From Pseudomonas citri (GTDB taxonomy: Bacteria; Pseudomonadota; Gammaproteobacteria; Pseudomonadales; Pseudomonadaceae), in assembly GCF_025336485.1 (NCBI RefSeq), contig NZ_JAODAB010000010.1:124001-188000 (forward strand): a stretch of DNA of 64,000 bases, given 5' to 3'. Below the pieces are notes generated by a model, which saw nothing but the letters and a program-made list of their open reading frames with translations, had not been told where the DNA came from and made no database searches. Positions 55,296 through 63,964 of the stretch are shown one piece after another; positions within the stretch are counted from its first letter, which is position 1; each line of letters starts with the position of its first letter. A program made the position numbers and the translations under genes.

Positions 55296-56708
55296 CTATA
55301 TCAAAAGATCTTTTTTATTGAGCGACAACAATTGCCCTTGGTCGTGAGCCACACTATCTACTATATCTAGAGCGCAGCCTATTAGGCCTGCAATCTCTAC
55401 GCACAGCTCAGCCGCACACTCATCAGAGTTGTTATCTATCGATACGCAACAAGCAATCGACTGGTGAAGTGCGTCAAAATCCACATGCTCATCACCTGAA
55501 AATATTCCAGCCGACATCTTTATGTTGGCCGTTTTTAAATATATTCCTGTCTGCCAATCCATCATAAGCCTAATACCAATAACCGCACCGATTACAGGGG
55601 TTAATAAAAAATCTGAACTCTCGTTTTCTCCGGGGGCGGCAGAATAAAATCTGATAGGCAGATCTGTTTGACAGGCTGATATAAGTTGCTCTCGAACTTT
55701 TGCTATCAATGCATCTCGAAACTGCTCCCGGTCAAATCTAAGCCGCCTCGTGGCTTCGTCATCGCCTAGCGCCCGGCGAGACTCCAATCGCCGCCTTAGG
55801 GTCAGAAGGGTTTCGTTTGAGTCGAGCAGATCGAAAGCGCTCCAATCAACAATATTTAGCCGCGTGGAAATGTCCTTCGTTAAGCACTTGCGTGCGAGCG
55901 CTTTGAGATGGGCAAGTCGTGCAGGATTACCATCTGTAAACGATGGCATTTGGGTTAGTACGGCTTTTGCGACCAGCCATCTATTGCCTGCCTCTATTTC
56001 TGGCTGAAATATTGATTCTTTCATTACTAGATCGTGCAGAACAGCTCCGACCTGATAAAAATTTAAGGCATGCCATAGCACAGCAGATGGTTCATCTAAG
56101 CGAAACAAATATTCGGGCGAGCTATATTGAGCTGTCGCCAAGAATGGGCGAAGGCTACCTTGATCTGTCTCCGCTGCGTCAGGCCCCGGATCAAACTCCC
56201 TAACAACACCAAGATCCAATAGCTTCAAACAAGCCCAATCAGGCGATACATGTATATTTTCAGGCTTTATGTCTCGATGTACAATATTTAGATCTTCAAG
56301 GAAGCGGACTGCTTGAGTGAGCTGTTTGATAAGGGGGATCACTGACTCGTCAGGAACATCCTTAAGAATTTTCTTGAGTTGAGGCCAGGCAACAAACTCC
56401 ATTTCGACAAATGCAGTTCCCTCCGCCATTTCGATGGAGTAGGTTTGAACTAACTGCTCACAGTCATGATTGATTAGGCGCTTCTGAAGCTCTAGCCTTT
56501 GTTTCTCCTTTGAATTATCATCATCGTTTACGAATTTAGGATCAAAAACTTTGTATGCTCTTACTCCGCAAGGAGTCTCGACTTTATAAACTGCTGCGGA
56601 GCCGCCGGCATTTAAGAACTCTATTTCTCCATAACCATCTTTTTTTGAAAGATGACTTCGCAAGCGACCGGCCAGGTCCTCAACTATTTCTTGCGACAGA
56701 TCAGGCAT
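55296..56708 (-). CDS. Serine/threonine protein kinase with C-terminal extension
   Basis: 470 residues from ATG 56708, which has GGGGGAG upstream; a TTG at 56729 is less likely. Kinase motifs (numbered from the TTG frame): glycine loop GGSAAVYKV near 42-50, Lys60 in RAYKVF, HRDIKPEN (catalytic Asp153) and DLG (172-174) in place of DFG. The C-terminal 170 residues are not recognised. First gene of the kinase-helicase-unknown operon. Phage-defence kinases such as Stk2 and PD-T7-4 phosphorylate host or partner proteins on infection; that this operon works similarly is an inference. Confidence 0.85.
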   Translation of the reverse strand: MPDLSQEIVEDLAGRLRSHLSKKDGYGEIEFLNAGGSAAVYKVETPCGVRAYKVFDPKFVNDDDNSKEKQRLELQKRLINHDCEQLVQTYSIEMAEGTAFVEMEFVAWPQLKKILKDVPDESVIPLIKQLTQAVRFLEDLNIVHRDIKPENIHVSPDWACLKLLDLGVVREFDPGPDAAETDQGSLRPFLATAQYSSPEYLFRLDEPSAVLWHALNFYQVGAVLHDLVMKESIFQPEIEAGNRWLVAKAVLTQMPSFTDGNPARLAHLKALARKCLTKDISTRLNIVDWSAFDLLDSNETLLTLRRRLESRRALGDDEATRRLRFDREQFRDALIAKVREQLISACQTDLPIRFYSAAPGENESSDFLLTPVIGAVIGIRLMMDWQTGIYLKTANIKMSAGIFSGDEHVDFDALHQSIACCVSIDNNSDECAAELCVEIAGLIGCALDIVDSVAHDQGQLLSLNKKDLLI

Positions 56709-56919
56709 TCCTTGCTCCCCCTTCCTCAATGAGGCCGCTGCGGCATAGGCATTGGTTACCGCACACTGAGTGTGCCATTCATTTATTGCGCCGGGCTAGT
56801 AACCTCTCGCACCAGATCAATCGGATCCGCTAGCACCACCGAGTGGATGCAGCAGGATAGGCATGGAGGCGCTTCATAGGCTGCTCCGGTTGGCTACCGG
56901 TTCATGGCGGCGAGGACTT

Positions 56920-57576
56920 TCAGCCGCGGCTAGGAAACGAGAGTCTTCCACCTTTCAGAGCATTCGCGGTTTTGCTGGAAGGTTGGAGTTCAGCGTGGGC
57001 CAGGTGGAATGCTTCAAAGGCCTTGCTGATCTCTTGATCAACCAGAGCTAATGTCTCCCCGCTTCCCACCGTATCAAGCAGGGATAGGTCAACTTGCTGA
57101 GCCTCTGCGAAGGACTGCAGCAGCTTCCAGAACGGAACCTTATGATCTATATGCAGATCACGACGGCACACGATGTCCTTACCGCTGATCGCACATTTGG
57201 CGGGCACCTGCTGTGTCTCTCTAAACGCTATCAACTGTGAGCGAACCGAGAATCTGAGGGCCTCGCAAACCTTCCCATAGGATGACTGTCGCACCCCGGT
57301 GATGCAGCGTTTATAGGAAAATGAGGTCTCTGTACCATCACTACGAACGAGCCAAAGCCCCTGGCCTGCACCTAGTGCATTCCGCTCAATTTTGAAGTGG
57401 TCGACACCTGAGCCAATCTTCCGCTCTGCATCAGGGTGTAGAGCAATGAGCAGATGGAGTTTTTGGATGGCAATTTTGTGAGAAACCCTGCCAACCGGTG
57501 CGGTGGCCACGAAGACCTTGAGTCTATCAAGCAGCTCTTGTTTAGATGAGTACTGAAATGGCCCTAACCAGTACAA
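56920..57576 (-). CDS. DCL/DUF3223-like protein with a CxxxGxD...HIDH segment
   Basis: 218 residues. N-terminal YWLGPFQYSSKQELLDRLKVF, HPDAERKIGSGVDHFKIERN and SYKRCITG segments match the DCL (DUF3223) fold found in plants and bacteria. The second half has CAISGKDIVCRRDLHIDHKVPFWKLL, which looks like the start of an HNH/McrA-type metal site. It may be a nuclease or RNA-processing protein. Monocistronic between the kinase operon and the 100-bp repeat; 190 bp without a recognisable gene separate it from the kinase. Confidence 0.65.
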   Translation of the reverse strand: MYWLGPFQYSSKQELLDRLKVFVATAPVGRVSHKIAIQKLHLLIALHPDAERKIGSGVDHFKIERNALGAGQGLWLVRSDGTETSFSYKRCITGVRQSSYGKVCEALRFSVRSQLIAFRETQQVPAKCAISGKDIVCRRDLHIDHKVPFWKLLQSFAEAQQVDLSLLDTVGSGETLALVDQEISKAFEAFHLAHAELQPSSKTANALKGGRLSFPSRG

Positions 57577-57761
57577 ACCTGCATCTCCTCACCCGTCGTG
57601 TCTTTTAAGCTCTGTCAACAGAATCGTGGCGTGCAAAGGCTTACTACTTTGCATGAGCTTCTCATGAACGTGGAGCTATGAACATCGGAAGCTATCGCTG
57701 AGCCGAATGGCTAGCGGCGCCTACAGCAAGGGCGTTCATGAACGCAATACATCGCCCATAA

Positions 57762-57861
57762 GTTAAACAAGGCGTGTATCGATGTTTATCCACTTGTCTG
57801 AGCCATCTGCCCCCCTGTCTCCATCTATTCGTAAGCATCAATAGCCAGGAGCCAAATCCTC
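57762..57861. repeat. 100-bp direct repeat, left copy
   Basis: Begins GTTAAAC and contains GTTTATCCACTTGTCTGAGC and CCAGGAGCCAA. A second copy at 63524-63623 has the same orientation, with about four mismatches by eye. GTTAAAC is also the last seven bases of the dif site at 39174. The 378-bp gap 57577-57955 otherwise shows no gene. Confidence 0.8.
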
Positions 57862-57955
57862 GTATCCGTCCGGCCAACACCCCTTCCTGACCCCGACGCC
57901 AAAGGCGATGGTGTCCACCTAAATTTTGATCTGACCCCGAAAACTTGGACGCCTT

Positions 57956-58792
57956 CTATCCCCGCCGTGCTTGAGTCCTGTATTCCACAGGGCTCAGGCC
58001 GCTTAGTTTCAGTCTGATTCGCGAGTGATTGTAGTAGTGTATGTAGTCCTCTATACCTGCTTCAAGCTCATCGAGACTGTTGAATTTGTTCAGGTAAAAG
58101 AACTCGGATTTCAACGTGCCAAAAAAGCTTTCCATAGCCGCATTGTCATAGCAATTTCCTTTGCGGGACATGCTTGGCTTTACCGCACGCTCGTTCAGCA
58201 CGCGGCGGTAAATAGGCATCCGGTACTGCCATCCCTGGTCGGAATGCAAGATTGGCTTATCGCGCGGCCGCAGCCGTTCAAAAGCTTGCCGTAGCATCGC
58301 GCCGACCATGTCGAACAGCGGGCGCCTGGCGGTCTTGAAGGCGATGATTTCACCGTTGTAGAGGTCAAGTATCGGTGAGAGGTAAAGCTTCTGCCCGCCG
58401 ACCCGAAACTCCGTCACATCGGTTACCCATTTCTGGTTCGGTCGTTAGGCATCGAACTTCCGTTTCAGCAGGTTCGGCGCTACCTGACCCTCTTCGCCTC
58501 TGTAGGCCCGGTATTTCTTTATGCGCACACGGCTTTTCAACTGAAGCTCGCCCATGAGGCGCTGAACAGTCTTGTGGTTCACGAGATGGCCAGCTCGCCG
58601 AACGGCAGCAGTGATGCGGCGATAGCCATATCGGCCCTTGTGCTCGTCGAAAATTGAGCAAATTCTGGTCTTCAGCACCGCGTATTTATCAACGGATTGC
58701 TGCACCTTTTGTTGATAGTAAAAAGTGCTACGGGCCAGGCCCGCCAATTTCAGAACGCCTTCCAGAGGGTGCTCCTGCCTCAGTTCAATCAC
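57956..58792 (-). pseudogene. IS3-family transposase OrfB interrupted by a nonsense codon
   Basis: In one frame the text runs from MIELRQEHPLEGVLKLAGLARSTFYY through KRKFDA, then a TAA at 58445-58447, then RPNQKWVTDVTEFRVGGQ to VEYRTQARRG. In relatives the stop position holds Glu (GAA), so one G-to-T change explains it. The DDE residues are all present (D in VTDVTEF, D in LHSDQGWQY, E in FGTLKSEFF), hence the rest is intact. Without readthrough no active transposase would be made. Confidence 0.85.
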
Positions 58793-58914
58793 GATTTGCG
58801 CTTTTTCCGCTGCGCTGCTCGTTCCTTCGCTTGAACCAAGGCATCGAGCTTTTTTAAATAAGCGATTTCCATCCGTAACTGGCTCAACTCAGCCAGCAAA
58901 TCATCACGCGTACA
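58789..58914 (-). pseudogene. IS3-family OrfA fragment (3' end only)
   Basis: About 40 codons ending ...RMEIAYLKKLDALVQAKERAAQRKKRKS and stop, the coiled coil of OrfA, with the slippery TTAAAAAAG typical of programmed frameshifting. Upstream sequence no longer matches, so the N-terminal HTH is lost. Confidence 0.7.
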
Positions 58915-59099
58915 ATTTCAAATCTCGAAGAGGGATGCTCGGTAGCGCGGTTTGAACCACGACTTCACCTATATCATACAACGTTACAACATCCTGATAC
59001 CGCATGACATCAGCGAATGCCGTTACACATAACACAACTTTTTTGAATTCAGCTCCATCATGCGCGGACACTCTTAGCACTGGGCTTGTAAGTTTTCGC
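58915..59099. other. Intergenic stretch downstream of the IS remnant
   Basis: 185 bp with no recognisable gene; a minus-strand frame reads through part of it (MRYQDVVTLYDIGEVVVQT) but has no start context and ends at the IS edge, so it may be a disrupted gene tail. Confidence 0.4.
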
Positions 59100-59312
59100 C
59101 TAAAAAAATATGATTTGCCAAATCATATCGCAGCTAATTCCGCATCCGAATTTTTCAGGTTTATCTACTTTTAGCGCTCGATAGATGTGGTGCTCGGTTG
59201 AAGCCTTATATGCCTCTTCGAATAGAATTCTCTCGACAAGCTCAAATGCGGGCTTAAAAGCCCGAGCCAATATAGACTTGACAGCCCCTGACAAAATAGA
59301 AACTACATCCAT
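59100..59312 (-). CDS. Small hypothetical protein (possibly a truncated gene)
   Basis: 70 residues, MDVVSILSGAVKSILARAFK..., ending in a hydrophobic CDMIWQIIFF. 98 bp downstream of the large NTPase gene in the same direction. It may be a genuine partner or the start of a longer gene cut off by the IS. No family recognised. Confidence 0.4.
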   Translation of the reverse strand: MDVVSILSGAVKSILARAFKPAFELVERILFEEAYKASTEHHIYRALKVDKPEKFGCGISCDMIWQIIFF

Positions 59313-59410
59313 TATGCAACCTGCCTAACAATAAAATTAACAACTATCGCTCGATGATACTAATCCACGGTCCATTCATAAGAGCGCGCGATTAGCCTTT
59401 TCGTGCTACC

Positions 59411-62400
59411 TTATCGAAAGGCAGCACGTTCCATAAGGGCTAAGCGAATATGTAAAACTTCCCACGTCAGATCCGTTATGGTTCCGCGTAGACCGGCTGA
59501 CAAATCAGAAGCTAATCTTACTTTCACTCCATTTTCCAGTTCATTTTGAAAGCGACTAAATATACGACTAAGAGAACCTGCTGCGTCGATAAGCACATCA
59601 TCTACAGTATCTTCTAGCTTCGTCGCAATGCACTCCATACTGTATCGGCATCGCTCCATCATCCTTGTTACAAATTCAAGTTCTTTGGCATTCATCTCAC
59701 GCCCTGATTCTGCGCAAGCTGCCGACATAGCACTGATGGCATCCAGCGCCTCATCATAAAACTTCAAATCATCATCAATTATCGGGGGGTACGGTAAGCT
59801 GTCTTTCCATTTGTCAGCGAACGTGACGTCAGGGAATAGCGAAAGTATAAAAGTCATGCCAATAGGAGATAAGCACCCATTTATTACCGCTCCGTAGCTA
59901 ATCGTTGCGTTGTTCGATAGTGCAGCTGCCACTGCGGAGAAAGCTTCTTCCGTGGTTAACCAATCAAAAAGCGTCTCTACCTTCAAGAGAACAGCAAACT
60001 CAGCATCAGGCCATTGAGCGCCACTGCTTTTAGGTTGTCTACGCGAATACACTTCGACGTCTAACCCTTTGTCCGCCATAGCGAGCCGTATCTGTTCTCG
60101 GCGAGCGGATGTCAATGAATCAGCCCTTTGAAACGCATCATTCGCAGCGCGATGTAGAACTGAGTGCCGACGACTCATGGTACGAAAGCGGCTTGCAGAA
60201 ACGCGGCGCTGATCCGGATTCATAGCAGCATCGGCAAGTACCGCGCGTATCTGCCGAAGCGTCTCGGCTATTTGAACCAACATTTCCAGGGGGGGCTCGC
60301 TGGTCATGCGCCATAACTCTGGGCGATGTAATAACTCCGCGTCGCGCACCAAGCTAGCTGTCCGAGCAGCCATTAGGTTGGGCTTTTCCGAAACTCCATC
60401 AGTCAGTTCAGTCATCAGTCGTTGCAGACCTGTAACAAAGTCATGAAGTTTGTCACCATCATTCGACTTACCTGGTGATAGAGGCCCGGAGATTGACTCA
60501 CTGATACTCGGAGGCTGAATGAACGTTGTTAGCCAATCTCGAATCTGCAGAAGCATTTTCCACTTCGCTCCTGGGATTTCCATCCGACAGTAGAAATCCC
60601 CCGCCTCCCTCAGCTTTACTCCAAGTTCATTGATTGCAACGGCTAAGTCTGTTGTGCGCTGGGTCTCGGTGGGAGCAGCTACCAATCGGTTGATCGCTCG
60701 AATTTGAGCTTGGTTCCAGGCAATTCGTATCGGAGCTATGACGGCATGGCGAGGCATTCGCTTGGTGTTCTGAGAGTGCGCTCCATACCCAACGGGATGG
60801 CCGTCGCAGAAGATCGCGTCTGAAATAAGGAGCTCGGCATCAGGTACCACAGCGCTCATAGCGGTGCATAAACGTACGACCTCCTCATTCAGATCTGACT
60901 GAACCTCAGAATGAACGAAACGAACGTACCCAGTCACATTGAGCTTGCCATCAGACTCCCCGATTTCAGGGCAAGTTACCCAAGGTGTCTCACTGTACAA
61001 GCGATTTATTAGAGCGGACGTGCCTCCGCACATCTCAATGACAGCTCGTGCAGCATCTAAATCTACTTCTCTTAATGTGATTAGAAGAGCTAGAAGATCT
61101 TCCAAGGAGGTATTAGTCAAATCTCCACTTGGAATGCACTTGATAGACGGCGGTGATTTGCAACCGACAATTGGCAATAACGTCGCAGCCAGCTCGGCCG
61201 CCTCGCTAACACTTAATTCGGCAGGCCAAGCGGTTGCTGCCATCTCGATCAAAATGTTGCGTAGATCTGCGACATCGATTTTCGAGAAGGAGGCATGCGC
61301 TAACTTCGGTTTGGCGAATAACGGTTCGTCGCCGAAATCCATGCTCGCGAGAGTAAACATAAAAGTGAACCCGCTTAAGCGGTCCTCAATATCTACTGAA
61401 CGAGAAATTTCCAACCATTTTTCTGCAACTCGATCCGCGGTTGCGAGTCCGAGGCCATGAAGAACTGGCGTCCAGCACCGCCCGTCTTCTGTCTTTAGCC
61501 GAGCGACGAGCCCCTCCAAAATGGCTTTTTCCTCTTCAGGCCATCGTCGCAGCACCCGAACGATGAACGCCGCGAAAGTATCGCTCGCAAGGGTTTCAGC
61601 TGCCGCTGTGACTGCCCGACTTCTAGCTTCACCGAGAAGCTCACGGATGGCTACGTCAAGATATGTCGAGCGGATCTCGTGCAGCCCCATGAGTGCACCA
61701 TCAGGCCTGGCACGCACCGCATGCTCATCGACCAGTCGCTGAAGCAACTTTGCAAAGCGAGGCTCATCCATTCCAGAAAGTATTCGAAGCCGAACTGGGT
61801 CTACAGCTGCCCCTTGAGCAGCAGCGAAGGAAATGGTCCTTAGAATCATCAGCTCATCGCCCCGGTCTTCAGCAAGACGACGACGCACCTGCTCACGAAT
61901 CGTCTCCTCAAGCCGCTCCCCGGCAGTTAGTAAGTGGGTGTACTCGAGAAGCAAACCGTTACTTAGCTCAAATGGCTCTTGCCAGTGACTGAAAACCACT
62001 GAGCCGGACGTTTGCAGAGCTTTCCATATTCCGAATGCCAGACTCTCATCCAGCTTGGGCCGGATCGTCGGAGTACGAGCCGCGGATGACAAAAGAAAGA
62101 TGTCCTCCTCTCTCACCGTTCCAATGGCAAGCAGACCTGCCTGAGCCTCTACCTCCCGAACAAGCGAGTCCCAACCCGAGGTCTCCTGCCGGCCCACATC
62201 GTCAACAACGAAGCCTACGGGGCGCGCAGGACTCGCTTCTAATAGTTTGGCGAGCTGAATGAGTTTTGCTACGTCGGCAACCTGCAACTCCCGAATGCGA
62301 TACCAACGCACTGCATGACGCGTATGGTGAGCGGACAACCAGGCCAGAGCTGATTTTCCAGCACCAGAAGGTCCCGCGATCAAAGCAAATCGCTTTGCCT

Positions 62401-63283
62401 CAAGGCCGGTTAAAATGTCTGCCATCAACTCCGGTCGAGCGAATACTAGACCAGCACCAACGTGCCCTGGAACTACGTTGACACCTCGATAGAAGGCACC
62501 AGATGGCATCGGTTCGCTGAAGTTTGCGATCTCAGCTAGGCCAGCAGTCAAAGCAACGTAGCCGATAGGATCAATAATCCCTTGAACTCCATCGATACGC
62601 ATCTGTACATCGCTGCGACCCAACGTCTCTGGCTTGTCGCTCGATGCTAAGTAGTTGGAATCAGATGCTTTCCCAGCCTGTTCGCGAAGTTGTTGTAGAA
62701 CCAGCCGCACACCCGCAGGCGGTAGTGATGTACTGGAGAGAGCAGTGCAGCCACGATCTAGCGGGTCGGGCTCAATCACCAAGTGGGTGCGTGCTAGTAA
62801 AGCCTCGACGATACCACTCTCGGGTTGCCCTAATGCCTCTGCCAAAAGCTTTTCGAATTTCGTCAGATCTTGGCCACTTTCCGCAAGCGTGACTATCCAA
62901 CCTGTAGGTTGAATACCCTCAAGCGGTCGCTCTAGTACCAGTGCTAGTCTCACCCGATTGGATTCACGCCAGTCGAGCGGGAGATCCCTAGCGCTTTTGG
63001 CAAGGTGTTTTGCCGTCTCAGATTGGGAGAAGACACCCTGAGGATCATGCCTGGCCTTGAGCTGGGCTCTAAACTCAAGCTCAGGTCCGTGCAAGGTAAG
63101 GTCGTCGACCCCTTCCGGAATGAGCCGCGCCCAAGTGGCTTCGCCACTCCACGCCAATGAGGCAAGCCAAGCGGTTACTGCGTCTTGATACCGAAAACCC
63201 CGACCAGCCCGTGCACCTGATCGAGTCATACTCCAAAGCTCAGGGTCAATTAACAACTGCCGAGTTAACCCAGGAAATTCCAT
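59411..63283 (-). CDS. Large Cap4-like nuclease (DUF4297)-NTPase fusion, Avs/STAND-like defence protein
   Basis: 1290 residues. The N-terminal 110 residues match the Cap4/DUF4297 PD-(D/E)xK nuclease pattern: GFRYQDAVTAW, then E57-x2-D60-D61 in IPEGVDDLTL and E70...Q74-x-K76 in EFRAQLKARHD. A P-loop NTPase follows: Walker A GPSGAGKS (304-311) and Walker B VVDDV (about 359-363). The remaining 800 residues are helical, repeat-like and could be a recognition region. This nuclease-NTPase-repeat order is that of antiviral STAND (Avs) proteins, which cut DNA after sensing phage proteins. I cannot assign an Avs type by eye. Confidence 0.75.
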   Translation of the reverse strand: MEFPGLTRQLLIDPELWSMTRSGARAGRGFRYQDAVTAWLASLAWSGEATWARLIPEGVDDLTLHGPELEFRAQLKARHDPQGVFSQSETAKHLAKSARDLPLDWRESNRVRLALVLERPLEGIQPTGWIVTLAESGQDLTKFEKLLAEALGQPESGIVEALLARTHLVIEPDPLDRGCTALSSTSLPPAGVRLVLQQLREQAGKASDSNYLASSDKPETLGRSDVQMRIDGVQGIIDPIGYVALTAGLAEIANFSEPMPSGAFYRGVNVVPGHVGAGLVFARPELMADILTGLEAKRFALIAGPSGAGKSALAWLSAHHTRHAVRWYRIRELQVADVAKLIQLAKLLEASPARPVGFVVDDVGRQETSGWDSLVREVEAQAGLLAIGTVREEDIFLLSSAARTPTIRPKLDESLAFGIWKALQTSGSVVFSHWQEPFELSNGLLLEYTHLLTAGERLEETIREQVRRRLAEDRGDELMILRTISFAAAQGAAVDPVRLRILSGMDEPRFAKLLQRLVDEHAVRARPDGALMGLHEIRSTYLDVAIRELLGEARSRAVTAAAETLASDTFAAFIVRVLRRWPEEEKAILEGLVARLKTEDGRCWTPVLHGLGLATADRVAEKWLEISRSVDIEDRLSGFTFMFTLASMDFGDEPLFAKPKLAHASFSKIDVADLRNILIEMAATAWPAELSVSEAAELAATLLPIVGCKSPPSIKCIPSGDLTNTSLEDLLALLITLREVDLDAARAVIEMCGGTSALINRLYSETPWVTCPEIGESDGKLNVTGYVRFVHSEVQSDLNEEVVRLCTAMSAVVPDAELLISDAIFCDGHPVGYGAHSQNTKRMPRHAVIAPIRIAWNQAQIRAINRLVAAPTETQRTTDLAVAINELGVKLREAGDFYCRMEIPGAKWKMLLQIRDWLTTFIQPPSISESISGPLSPGKSNDGDKLHDFVTGLQRLMTELTDGVSEKPNLMAARTASLVRDAELLHRPELWRMTSEPPLEMLVQIAETLRQIRAVLADAAMNPDQRRVSASRFRTMSRRHSVLHRAANDAFQRADSLTSARREQIRLAMADKGLDVEVYSRRQPKSSGAQWPDAEFAVLLKVETLFDWLTTEEAFSAVAAALSNNATISYGAVINGCLSPIGMTFILSLFPDVTFADKWKDSLPYPPIIDDDLKFYDEALDAISAMSAACAESGREMNAKELEFVTRMMERCRYSMECIATKLEDTVDDVLIDAAGSLSRIFSRFQNELENGVKVRLASDLSAGLRGTITDLTWEVLHIRLALMERAAFR

Positions 63284-63523
63284 TTTTTGGCGTCTCTTTC
63301 AATTTTGCTGCTGAGCTTAATTGAGTTTGCTTCAAAGGTGAAAAACAGATCTCCGGCTTGATTGGATCGCTCAATTTGTAACAAATTATTTGCAACAGGG
63401 TACGGACTAAGACGAGCAACATAGCTTTTTCATTGAAGGCGACGAATTAAACTCTCAGGCCTAGGAAAAGCGGGTGTCAAAGGTATGAACTGAAACGCAA
63501 CACCCAGCGAAACGACCTGCTCT
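63284..63523. other. Non-coding stretch upstream of the NTPase gene
   Basis: 240 bp, A/T-rich, without a supported gene. It must hold the NTPase promoter on the minus strand. Confidence 0.5.
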
Positions 63524-63623
63524 GTTAAACACAGTGTGTATCGATGTTTATCCACTTGTCTGAGCCATCTGCCCCCCTGTCTCCATCTATTCGTAAGCAT
63601 CAATAGCCAGGAGCCAAGTCCTC
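63524..63623. repeat. 100-bp direct repeat, right copy
   Basis: Same orientation and nearly the same sequence as 57762-57861, starting GTTAAAC and ending around GCCAAGTCCTC. The differences are concentrated just after GTTAAAC and at the far end. Confidence 0.8.
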
Positions 63624-63676
63624 AGTCTTGACTAGACTCTCTTCGGCATGGAGATCTGACGCTTGGAGAGAACGCT

Positions 63677-63964
63677 ATGTGTGATGACGGCAGCACCCAT
63701 AAACACTCACGAATCGTGATATCTCCCTTTTCACAGCAGTCCAAACAATGGATCAACACGAGGGAGAACTGGCGTAAAGCCAGGCGCTCAAAAATTGAAG
63801 CCAATACAGAAAGGACCGACCTGGCCGACTATGAATTCTTCACCTTCGACGGGCCTTCGAAAAAAAGGCTCAAAGAGCGTCTGCAAAGTTGCATCGGGCC
63901 TGATGAAGTCATCTACATTCTGGGACATTGCGCGCCAGGAAGCATCGACTTGTCTAAAGAGTAA
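63677..63964 (+). CDS. Short protein resembling the N-terminal part of a clan-CD/caspase-like effector
   Basis: 95 residues with GGAGAGAA before ATG 63677. The end VIYILGHCAPGSIDLSKE resembles the beta-strand plus Gly-His turn of caspase-like and CHAT proteases (hhh-GHG), but the stop codon comes before any catalytic Cys. It is either a truncated gene or a small unrelated protein. It lies just beyond the right 100-bp repeat. Function unknown. Confidence 0.45.
   Translation: MCDDGSTHKHSRIVISPFSQQSKQWINTRENWRKARRSKIEANTERTDLADYEFFTFDGPSKKRLKERLQSCIGPDEVIYILGHCAPGSIDLSKE

Larger units (their letters stand above)
57929..58914 (-). mobile_element. Decayed IS3-family (IS150-group-like) element
   Basis: Contains an orfB with an internal stop and only the 3' end of orfA; the orfA 5' part and left end are missing. 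The downstream end is plausibly near TGATCTGACCCCGAAAAC at about 57929. It lies just inside the left direct repeat. Exact inverted repeats could not be fixed by eye. Confidence 0.7.
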
